The notes beneath the pieces were generated by a model that was not told the origin of the DNA, searched no databases, and saw only the letters and a list, made by a program, of their open reading frames with translations. A stretch of 64,000 nt of DNA, from the NCBI RefSeq assembly GCF_051401765.1, contig NW_027480542.1:434001-498000 (forward strand), given 5' to 3'. Below are positions 10,028 to 18,141 of this stretch, piece by piece; positions within the stretch are counted from its first letter, which is position 1; each line of letters starts with the position of its first letter. This DNA comes from Calliopsis andreniformis (taxonomy: Eukaryota > Arthropoda > Insecta > Hymenoptera > Andrenidae). The translations under genes and the position numbers were made by a program.

Positions 10028-11618
10028 CAGTTAAGAGCAAAACTGAACACACGTACGAAATTTTTGCATAAATAATATTTTATTTAATGTTTGCATATAG
10101 AATACACAAAAAACGAAATATATAGTATTAAGTACAATGCTTTAACTGTCCAAAAAATTTTCAACGATCGTAATATCCTTATTATTTTGATACATACAAA
10201 TTTTTTTTGCGTAGTCGGTTTTGCACGGTAAAGCATGTGTAAATAAACATTTTAGTTTTTTATAAATTTAATACTTCGTCCATAAACCTTTGGCCTTGAT
10301 GGTGTGTTGAATACGTTTAGGCATACTTAAAAATATATTTTCGCAGTATTGTGGAGTAATTGAATACCATTGTTCCTGCACTCTTTCCCACAAATCGTTT
10401 ATTGTCGCTGGCGGAGTATTGTAATCATTCGTTAGTTTCATTTTCAAATATGCCCAGACATTCTCAATAGGATTTAAGTCTGGACTTTGAGGAGGCCACG
10501 CTATCGTTTGAAATGGTTGAACATCGAGCCAATTTTTCACACTCCTTGCAGAATGTGCTGTGGCATTGTCATGTTGGAAAACAACATTACATTCTGGTAC
10601 TGGCATATTTTCAACTGCATCTAGTAGATTCTTTTCTAACATATGTTTGCAAGTGTACTGGTTCACCGTACTTTCAATTCGATACAGCGGACCTACACCA
10701 TACGCCGTAATGCAACCCCATACCATAACTGAACCACCGCCAAATTTAACTGTCTGTTTAACATGACGTGATTTAAGTGATTCACCTTGCCTTTTCCAAC
10801 ACCAAGAACGACCATCCGACAAAATTCGATTAATTTTACACTCATCTGAAAAGATTACGTTCTTCCATTGTTCAATGTTCCAGCTTATATATTTTTTCGC
10901 AAAGCTCAAACGGGCTTTTATATTCTTCTTTGAAAGGGCAGATTTCTTTTTTCTTTCTATTGATATAAAATTAGCTTCTTTTAGTGCTCTTCGAGCCGTC
11001 CATTTGCTTATTTTCTTTCCAACATCGCTTTCCAACAGCTTTGCAGTCATTGATGCTGTCGTCGCAACTTCTGAAGTAATGTACTTTGTTAATCGTCGCT
11101 TGTCCTGGCAAGATAATAATTTTGGACGACCTCCAAAAGATGTAGGAACGTCATTGCAGTATCGTTTCCGTATTTTATGCACTACTGCCTGACTAACAGC
11201 AAACTTTCTAGCAATTTTTCGTGTCAATAAGCCAGACTTTAATGGGAAAATAATATTATCCTTCACAGTTTTAGATAATGGCTTCATGGCAGAATGTTAA
11301 TGTGTATCACTCCACAAACAACAATGAACTAACTACTAGAGTACTCCCGGTCACGGATACTGCCGGGCGTTGTTTACAAAACTGTGTTTAGAGGTCGTCA
11401 ACAAAACAGTTCTAACGCGGTGCAAAACCGACCACACGAAAAACATTTGTATTTATCAAAATAATAAGGATATGACGATAGTTGACAATTTTTTGGACAG
11501 TTAAAACATTGTACTTAGTACTGTATATTTCGTTTCTTTTGTATTCTATATGCAAACATTGAATAAAATATTATTTACGCAAAAATTTGGTATGTGTGTT
11601 CAATTTTGCTCTTAACTG
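10028..11618 (-). mobile_element. Complete Tc1-like element with long inverted terminal repeats
   Basis: The element runs from CAGTTAAGAGCAAAA to its complement TTTTGCTCTTAACTG and is flanked by TA on both sides (10026-10027, 11619-11620), the Tc1/mariner duplication. The terminal inverted repeats are about 200 bp (10028-10235 and 11415-11618) and about 90% identical. An inner motif, TTTAACTGTCCAAAA, echoes the outer end. An uninterrupted transposase lies between them. Intact TIRs, TSD and ORF make this a candidate for a recently active, possibly autonomous copy. Confidence 0.92.
10268..11287 (-). CDS. Tc1-family transposase, intact
   Basis: A 339-residue protein, the normal Tc1 size, with no stop or frameshift. 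An N-terminal helix-turn-helix region (about 1-115) includes LTRKIARKFAVSQAVVHKIR and the GRPKL linker motif. The catalytic DDE domain carries D148 (VIFSDECKI), D240 (FQHDNATAHS) and E275 (SPDLNPIENVW). D240 and E275 are separated by 34 residues, giving the DD34E signature. The GGGSVMVWGC motif is present at about 183-191. The enzyme would bind the inverted repeats and move the element by cut-and-paste into TA dinucleotides. The ATG is the first in the open frame and leaves about 330 bp of TIR and leader upstream. It lies in decayed gypsy-1 and is far better preserved than its host. Confidence 0.93.
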   Translation of the reverse strand: MKPLSKTVKDNIIFPLKSGLLTRKIARKFAVSQAVVHKIRKRYCNDVPTSFGGRPKLLSCQDKRRLTKYITSEVATTASMTAKLLESDVGKKISKWTARRALKEANFISIERKKKSALSKKNIKARLSFAKKYISWNIEQWKNVIFSDECKINRILSDGRSWCWKRQGESLKSRHVKQTVKFGGGSVMVWGCITAYGVGPLYRIESTVNQYTCKHMLEKNLLDAVENMPVPECNVVFQHDNATAHSARSVKNWLDVQPFQTIAWPPQSPDLNPIENVWAYLKMKLTNDYNTPPATINDLWERVQEQWYSITPQYCENIFLSMPKRIQHTIKAKGLWTKY

Positions 11619-11620
11619 TA

Positions 11621-11955
11621 GTATCTGCACATAAATTTGCGAAAAAATCGATTAACATGTTACCTGAAAAATTAACAAAAATATGACGTTTTTCAATATA
11701 TTGTTTAAACAAATAAGTATTTTTAAAAACTACTTATTCAGGCGGATTCGTTGCTAAAAAATACGTAATCGCCCAATGTACACTTTTTTTCTATACCTAA
11801 TAGTTTTCAAGATAGGAGACCAAATATGTTTTCCACCCCCGACTTTGGTGGCGCTTTTTACCCCTTTAACATCAAATATAGCCGATATAAAAAAATATGT
11901 GTCGAATATTTTTGGCTTCTCTACCAACCTACAAAGTTTCAACAAAATCGGAGAT
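11621..11955. other. Unassigned insert between Tc1 and gypsy-1 RT
   Basis: This sequence is not gypsy-like on either strand, although the gypsy RT frame runs into it near 11955. It probably belongs to whatever repeat received the Tc1 element, or marks a rearranged deletion junction. The open frames here match nothing I recognise. Confidence 0.35.
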
Positions 11956-13190
11956 TATCACTTCGGGTAGTTCCCTTGTAAGTATATTTTCCATTGTTCT
12001 TTGCCAAATCGCTAGCGCGGATGCCACACCGTACATTAATCTGTTACATCTAAATAGACCCTTATGAATGCTTGACGTAAGTATTTCCTTATCGTTTTCA
12101 GCTACCGGTAACTGTAAATACGCTTGTTTTAAATCTATCTTAGTAAATATCATGCCGCCCGCCATTGAAGCGAATAATTCTTCCATCATGGGCAAAGGAT
12201 GTTCATCAACTATTAATGCTGGATTAACTGTGACGCTAAAGTCGCCACAAATTCTAATTTCACCATCCCTTTTTAAAACAGGGACGATCGGTCTTGTCCA
12301 TCTTGAGAATTCCACTTTCTTTAAAATTCCAGCCTGCACCATACGCTCTAGTTCTTTTTCTATTTTTTCCACAATTTTAAATGGTACTGCGCGATTTTTA
12401 ATGAATACCGGTTTCGTATCAGCTTTTAACTTCAAATGAGCTTCATATTTCTTCATGTGAGCAAATTCCTCGCTTAGGACATTATTATACTTTTTTAAAA
12501 GCTTAGCCAATCGGTCTTGGCCCGACGCGTCTAACATTTGAACATCAACTACTTCCATTAAACTCTCTCTAATTTTACTTAATGTTTTTAATTGGTTTAA
12601 TCATTCCCTACCAAACAATGGATCTCTATCGTATTTAACTACGTACATGTTTAATATCCTAATTTTATCTAAATCTTTTACTCTTACTGCGACAAAACCG
12701 AGCGGCACGAAACTCTGCTTGCAATACGATCGCAATTTTAACTGTGTTCTCTGTAGTGTTAACTTAGGATATAAACTTTTCAACCATTTCTCGCTCACTA
12801 ATGTAACCGCTGCGCCGCATTCGACATCAAAACTTATCAGGCGATTTTCTATTCTTAATCGTTCCGCGAATTTCACTCGATGCTCGACGTGTTCTCCCTC
12901 CACTCGGAAAACTTCCTCCATTAAATGTGTCTGCCCCTTCTTTTTGCAAACCTTTTGAAGGTGTCCGAAACCTCCACAACCTCTGCATTTAACGGTCCGA
13001 GGAAAGGTGCAGTCAGACGCCAAGTGAGCCTATCCACATCTAAAGCATACAATATCATTAATTTTCGATTAGAAACGCTTATTATTACTATACTTATTAT
13101 TAGAAACATTAGAACGGTTTGTTGAAACTGTTTCCTTCTTGGATCCCTGTTGGCTGCCAACGCCAATCGAAAAATTTCTAGAGATGATCC
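11956..13190 (-). pseudogene. Gypsy-1 gag end, protease and RT N-terminal half
   Basis: On the minus strand, 13060-12955 encodes two nucleocapsid zinc knuckles. The first, CFRCG then HLASDC, has an in-frame TAG; the second is CRGCGGFGHLQKVC. Next comes an aspartic-protease-like segment with ISFDVECGAAVTLV, where the usual DTG/DSG reads VECGA, then a frame break near 12600. The segment 12558-11960 encodes RT up to IFTKIDLKQAYLQLPVAEND and FRCNRLMYGVASA. The YxDD block is absent because the frame ends at the junction with unrelated DNA. Gag upstream of the knuckles is unrecognisable. The style (K02A2.6-like) matches the integrase at 7.7-9.2 kb in the same orientation, so I treat both as one element with an internal deletion. 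Confidence 0.85.
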
Positions 13191-13194
13191 ATCT

Positions 13195-13336
13195 AAATAA
13201 ATCTTTCGCATTTAGACGACTATTTTTTCTTGCACCCGCAAATACTAGAAGCCCTACAAAAGCTCGTATTTCCAGTTTGTCGGTAGGTGTAGTGTCTCGG
13301 TCACGATTAAACCGAATAGCAATACTCTGGATGTAT
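13195..13336 (-). pseudogene. piggyBac-1 N-terminal fragment
   Basis: The minus strand encodes IAIRFNRDRDTTPTDKLEIR, AFVGLLVFAGARKNSRLNAK and DLF in one frame. This is the region that precedes MSxxRFxFLxRCLRFDD in piggyBac transposases, and that next block lies at about 7430. The gypsy-1 element therefore sits between two parts of one piggyBac gene. The fragment is cut on its 5' side by a truncated LTR at 13337. I could not identify the gypsy target duplication, so a later deletion at one junction is likely. Confidence 0.7.
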
Positions 13337-15130
13337 TCAGGGAGCCACCAGACAGTACTTTAAATATTTGGTGATGCGGGCGAACCTAATGTGAAATGAA
13401 GGAGCCGTAGGATAGTTAATTTGGCCTCGTAACTTTTAATAATAACACTGTTCAACACGGGTCTGATTTTGTAAACGTGAATAAACATTTCTTATAGATT
13501 TCGACGTGCTGATTACGAATCTGCAAACCGTTTTTTCCCAGAACGTACAGTTTTTGAAAAAATCAATTTTGAAAAAAATGACAAATTTTCAACTTTGGGA
13601 TTTTTTTCTGCTTTTACCGTAGTAGTTATTTAGTTGCTCTTTGCACGAAATGATTCTGTGGACTCTCCCGAATAAAATAATATAAATAGTTATTAGATTA
13701 TAAACATCGAAATAGGTTTAAATAACAATTAAAGTGAAAAGGACACCCAAAACGCACCCATTTTTGCTGATATTTTTCACTTTATTTCAAAAAGTAAGGG
13801 TCTAGAAGAAAATTTGACTATACCACGCGATAGAGCAAACCTTTCTACTAAGGAAGGCATCAAGCGAATGTCCAAAATTATTTTTTATTTCAATATAAAA
13901 ATAAAATAGTTTGGCGAAACGCGTGGCGGAGACAGTGGTACTCAATGACGTCAATGCGTATAGGGACCGCTGAACGGCAGGCGGTAGGCGAAGTGTCATC
14001 CGCGCGCGCCGTTGTCATTGAGTACCACTGTCTCCGCCGCGCGTTTCGCCGAACTATTTTATTTCTATATTGAAATAAAAAATAATTTTGGACATTCGCT
14101 TGATGCTTTCCTTAGTAGAAAGGTTTGCTCTATCGCGTGATATAGTCAAATTTTCTCCTAGATCCTTACTTTTTGAAATAAAGTGAAAAATATCAGCAAA
14201 AATGGGTGCGTTTTAGGTGTCCTTTTCACTTTAATTGTTATTTAAACCTATTTCGATGTTTATAATCTAATAACTATTTATATTATTTTATTCGGGAGAG
14301 TCCACAGAATCATTTCGTGCAAAGAGCAACTAAATAACTACTACGGTAAAAGCAGAAAAAAATCCCAAAGTTAAAAATTTGTCATTTTTTTCAAAATTGA
14401 TTTTTTCAAAAACTGTACGTTCTGGGGGAAAACGGTTTGCAGATTCGTAATCAGCACGTCGAAGTCTATAAGAAATGTTTATACACGTTTACAAAATCGA
14501 AGAAAAGTCAAAATTTGTCGAACAGTGTAATAGAATAGAAATATAGCTCGAGCGGTAAAATTATATTTCGTGTGGGAACGTTCGATTATTACTAAGGATT
14601 GTGGAGTTAGAATGCGGGTTCAAACTTTAACTCAAATACAAAAGTTAAAATCTAAAATATATTGTAATTAAATCCTTGGTTTACAGCTGTGTCGTGTAAT
14701 TTTTGTGACATGTAAGAATATTTCAAAATTACGAAATAGTTAATGCTCGGTTTTAACGCACTGGCAATGCGGGGATAGAGTGATTTGTTTGAATAGAATT
14801 TATGTCGACTCGCGGATCCTACAAGGTTTGCTCCGATTCGAAAGGGAACTTTAGCCCGATCTTACAATATAATTGACTCTGGAGAACATGACGCGACGTT
14901 GACTCTGAACGTGACGATATAATTCTGATTCCTCAGTGGTTAAAATCAACGGGTTTATATAGACCAAAAAATGAGTGGGGATGCCTAAAATTTCTTAAAT
15001 AAGGAAGTTCTAAATAAGAAGGTTCGGAAGTTCCATTATACTCCCCGGAATTACGGTTACAGTTCAACTATTACATAATAGCTGAACTATAACGCATACA
15101 ATAGACAATAACGGAATATCGCGTATGGAA
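13337..15130. mobile_element. 5'-truncated solo LTR, copy 1 (same family as 52927-53797), interrupted
   Basis: Segments 13337-13445 and 14528-15075 match the uninterrupted copy at 53093-53745 in the same orientation. They share GGCCTCGTAACTTTTAATAA, CGTGTGGGAACGTTCGATTA, GACTCGCGGATCC and ACTCCCCGGAATTACGGTT. Similarity fades after about 15075 but may reach 15130. The first roughly 165 bp of the LTR are missing where it abuts piggyBac-1. A foldback element occupies 13446-14527. Confidence 0.8.
13446..14527. mobile_element. 1,082-bp foldback element with ~500-bp arms and CACTG ends
   Basis: Arms 13446-13949 and 14014-14527 are inverted copies with only scattered differences, leaving a 64-bp loop (13950-14013). 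The ends read CACTGTTC and its complement GAACAGTG. TAA flanks both sides (13443-13445, 14528-14530), and the uninterrupted LTR copy at 53.2 kb reads straight through TTTTAATAATAATAGAA. The target duplication is therefore TAA, supported by an empty-site comparison. CACTG ends with a 3-bp duplication fit a non-autonomous CMC (CACTA/EnSpm-related) element, while TAA alone would also suit Harbinger. The short frame over the centre is not a gene. Confidence 0.9.
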
Positions 15131-15146
15131 GAGCAAATTCAAATTT

Positions 15147-15864
15147 CTAGCTTACAATTTTTAAAAAAAGAAAATATGCAACGAACGGCGGGGGTACAAG
15201 GCTTAACTTAGGGTACAAGGGTAGTGTAAAACCCAGTCTCCTCAATGAAGCAATTAGTTTTGTTCTTTGAGTGTCATAAAAAGGGCATTGCCATACAATG
15301 TGATTTAGATCTTCGATCGGGAAGTTGCATTTACACTTGGCTTCCTTAATTATACCAATACGGGCTAAGGAGAAGGACAGGTTATAATGATCGGACCGCA
15401 TCCTATTAATAGTGACAATGAATTCTCTTTTGAGATTTTTGTGAGCAAACCAAGGGGGGCCGAAGCCACTATGGAAATTCTGAAAGAACTTTTTGCCTTT
15501 GAATGAACCCTGCTTTTTCAAAAATTCGTTAATATCGCCATTCATAATTTTCCTAAATGAGGTATACAGATCTGTAAAAGGAATGTGAATAATATCTGGC
15601 AGGTTGCAAAGCGCCGCCTTCTTGGCGGCCCGATCAGCCCTGTCATTCCCCTCAATTCCCACTTGTGATGGGACCCAAAAAAATTTGATGAATCTGTTAT
15701 TGGAAGTGGAGTGAAAAAGAGAGAACTTTCTTTTAATTTCGAGAATGTGTGGATTGATTCTAATGTCAAGCGTATGTGACTGTAGTGACAACAGGCCACT
15801 GAGAGAGACCGAGAATATGAGGAAACTGTAACCCGTATGGAGTAAAGCGATATTAAGTGCATCA
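15147..15864 (-). pseudogene. LINE-B ORF2 C-terminus (RNase H second half and tail)
   Basis: The minus frame continues the RNase H domain of LINE-B after the piggyBac-2 insertion. It runs from ALNIALLHTGYSFLIF through FWVPSQVGIEGNDRADRAAK (the last acidic residue of the RNase H active site) to the conserved tail FIVTINRMRSDHYNLSFSLA and CKCNFPIEDLNHIVWQC, then a stop. The motif that normally reads SDSL is SVSL here, so one catalytic Asp is lost. The open frame also runs into the piggyBac repeat array up to 15959, but that start is an artefact of the insertion. The 3' end of the LINE lies near 15136-15147, next to the truncated LTR. Confidence 0.88.
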
Positions 15865-15882
15865 TTAACCGGTTCATTCTCA

Positions 15883-16073
15883 TGGACGTGTATACACGCA
15901 CCGCGATATCGTTCACGCAGTCCCACAGACGCGTAAACACGCGCCCCGCTATCGTTCACGCAGTCTCACGGACGTGTACACGCGCGCCGCGCTAGCGTTC
16001 ACGCAGTCTCACGGACGCGTATACGCGCGCCGCGCTAGCGTTCACGCAGTCCCACAGACGCGTAAACACGCTA
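15883..16073 (+). repeat. Left terminal array of piggyBac-2: 43-bp tandem units
   Basis: About 4.4 units, each starting GACGYGTAWACACGC and ending GTTCACGCAGTCYCAC. The unit contains palindromic TGTATACA-type cores and GATATC or CTAGC variants. The array is the mirror image of the one at the right end, so the element's inverted repeats are themselves tandem arrays. They are likely multiple transposase binding sites (inference). Confidence 0.9.
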
Positions 16074-16165
16074 GTATTAGATAAAGAGTTTAATTTGGAA
16101 AAGTGTTAATTTTGGAAACGGTATATAGAAGTAATAAACATTGATTTCAAAATATTTCAAATTTA

Positions 16166-17800
16166 TTATTGCTCTGTATGATATAATTCAAAACAAGGAA
16201 CTGCACATAATGCAACATCACAATTGATACAATGATATCTGGTTTCTTTGCGAATCGATTGTTGCTTGCACCATACACACCGTCTCATCGGCATAGATTT
16301 CTTATTTGTTGGCTGTAATTTTTTTAAGAAACATCTAGATTGCAGTCGCAATGGATGAAGATGATTCCTCCTTCCTTTCCGATGAAAATTCTCTGTTGGA
16401 TCGTTGTAGTTATTTAGTAACTGCAATATTAAATCTTCTTTCACTTCGCACAAACTTTTTCGGTTTACATGGAGGCAGTTCCAAATTGCATGTGCATTGC
16501 ATATAGCAATATCTAATAAATAAAAGAAATACTTTTTGTACCATTTGATTGTTTTCCTAAATGATCCAATGCCATGTAAAATTTGATCTGTGTGATCAAC
16601 AGCACCCATGTGCATATTATAAGCTAACACTACGTTTGGTTTTTTAATGGGTTGCCCCGTTTTTTTATCAACTTTATCTGTGGCTACCAACTCTGGGGTA
16701 TGTACGGTGCTGAGAAGCGCTACCACTCTTTTATCTTTCCACGCACTAAATGTCATGAATTTGTTATAGCGCACTGTCAGCTCACCTTTATTCAAACTTT
16801 TTATTTTTTTTATTTTTTCGTCGCATGGCAAACCTCTTCTATTCATTCGAACGGTACCACACGCATGTGTTTTATATTTATGTAACTCCTCATATAATGC
16901 GGGGGAAGTATACCAGTTGTCTAAGTATATGGTTCGTCCTTCATTTAATAAATTTCTTGACAAATTCATTACAATTGAACCCGACTTTCCTAATCTGGAC
17001 TGTCCTTCATTTGATATGCGTCCATCATATAATTTCAAATTATAAATATATCCTGTCTCTGATTCGGCTAAAATAAATGATTTCACGCCGAATCTTGCAC
17101 GTTTGCTGCTAATGTATTGCTTGAAAGAAAGTCTGCCTTTCCATAATAACAGACTTTCGTCGACTACAATGTTCTGTCTTGGTCGATATGCCATTTGAAA
17201 ACGACAAATAAGAATATCCATGACGGATTGGATTTTTTCGGTCTTTCTAATTTCATTATTATTTGCATCAACACTAGTGAAATGAAGGAATCGCAAAATA
17301 TTGAAAAACTTTTTTTTTGACATGATTTGTCTAATAAACACAAAATTATACATTGCCTTTGTATTCCAATACATGGACATCTTCGGCAAGCGAACAATAC
17401 TCATATGAATAATAATTGCAAAAAAACAGTGCAAATCATTACTAGATACATGAAACTGAGATCTGGAGAAACCTTGCTTTCGGCTGTATTTATTAGTCTC
17501 CTTCACAATTAACTCTATGAGTTCTTCACAAAAAAAAAATTTGAAGATTTGAAGAAAAGAACTATCTTCTGATATACCAGATTGGGGTAACACACCGTGA
17601 TGTAAATCGCTGTACCTCCAAACTTGTGGCGTAAAATTTTGCGTGGCAGTAGGAATATTCCATTTTCTTTGGCGTAAAATATTTTTCCATCTTTCGCACA
17701 AAGGAACATCCTCGTCAGTCATATCACTTTCCACAGCACTTTCACTTTCACTACTACTATCACTAATAATTCGATTTCTAGATCGTCGCATGGTGGTCAT
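16166..17800 (-). CDS. piggyBac transposase, intact
   Basis: A 544-residue protein, typical for the family, with no interruption. An acidic Ser-rich N-terminus (about 12-31) precedes the DDE_Tnp_1_7 core. Catalytic residues are D214 (IVVDESLLLW), D294 (TIYLDNWYTS) and D402 (MGAVDHTDQ). The C-terminus is a cross-brace zinc finger: CVWC at 508-511, C524, C527, C532, C536 and H541. It would catalyse seamless excision and TTAA-specific insertion. The start chosen is the first ATG; a second ATG lies three codons on. Flanking arrays, TTAA sites and ORF are all intact, so this may be an active or recently active copy. It is clearly distinct from piggyBac-1. Confidence 0.95.
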   Translation of the reverse strand: MTTMRRSRNRIISDSSSESESAVESDMTDEDVPLCERWKNILRQRKWNIPTATQNFTPQVWRYSDLHHGVLPQSGISEDSSFLQIFKFFFCEELIELIVKETNKYSRKQGFSRSQFHVSSNDLHCFFAIIIHMSIVRLPKMSMYWNTKAMYNFVFIRQIMSKKKFFNILRFLHFTSVDANNNEIRKTEKIQSVMDILICRFQMAYRPRQNIVVDESLLLWKGRLSFKQYISSKRARFGVKSFILAESETGYIYNLKLYDGRISNEGQSRLGKSGSIVMNLSRNLLNEGRTIYLDNWYTSPALYEELHKYKTHACGTVRMNRRGLPCDEKIKKIKSLNKGELTVRYNKFMTFSAWKDKRVVALLSTVHTPELVATDKVDKKTGQPIKKPNVVLAYNMHMGAVDHTDQILHGIGSFRKTIKWYKKYFFYLLDIAICNAHAIWNCLHVNRKSLCEVKEDLILQLLNNYNDPTENFHRKGRRNHLHPLRLQSRCFLKKLQPTNKKSMPMRRCVWCKQQSIRKETRYHCINCDVALCAVPCFELYHTEQ

Positions 17801-17892
17801 CTTTGCAGAACAGTCAAACGTACACTAAATGAAATTACAAATTAGTACTAACCACAAACTTAGTCTCTCCAGACGGAGCAAATCAGTAGGCG

Positions 17893-18128
17893 TGTGTGTA
17901 CACGTCCGTGAGACTCCGTGAATGATAACGCGGCGCGTGTTTACGCGTCTGTGAGACTCCGTGAACGGTAGCGCGGCGCGTGTTTACGCGTCTGTGGGGC
18001 TGCGTGAACGATATCGCGGCGCGTGTTTACGCGTCTGTGAAACTCCGTGAACGGTAGCGCGGCGCGTGTTTACGCGTCTGTGGGGCTGCGTGAACGATAT
18101 CGCGGCGCGTGTATACACGTCCGTGAGA
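17893..18128 (-). repeat. Right terminal array of piggyBac-2: 43-bp tandem units
   Basis: About 5.4 units of 43 bp, each reading TGTTTACGCGTCTGTGAGAC then TCCGTGAACGGTAGCGCGGC and GCG. Units alternate between GGTAGCG and GATATCG versions. The array is inverted relative to 15883-16073. Long open frames across it are by-products of a 43-bp period and are not genes. Confidence 0.9.
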
Positions 18129-18141
18129 ACGAAGCGGTTAA

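Larger units (their letters stand above)
15869..18137 (-). mobile_element. Complete piggyBac element (piggyBac-2) with TTAA duplication
   Basis: TTAA at 15865-15868 and 18138-18141 flanks inverted ends. The left end is CCGGTTCATTCTCATGGACG and the right end complements CCGCTTCGTTCTCACGGACG, each followed by TGTATACACGC and a tandem array. The transposase ORF is intact. Removing the element with one TTAA joins the LINE-B RNase H frame without a shift (RAECIALN then ALNIALL), which proves the insertion point. Confidence 0.95.

Noticed and set aside
13802..13999. 65-codon frame over the centre of the foldback element
   Set aside because: It is a palindrome translation with no motif and sits across the arm/loop junction.
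15865..15959. Apparent ATG start of a 270-codon protein at 15959
   Set aside because: The first part is translated piggyBac terminal array; the true frame continues from LINE-B at 18142 across the insertion.
15880..18130. Direct repeats of constant 43-bp length resembling a CRISPR array
   Set aside because: No distinct spacers; the units are contiguous tandem repeats, inverted between the two ends of a piggyBac element in a eukaryotic genome.
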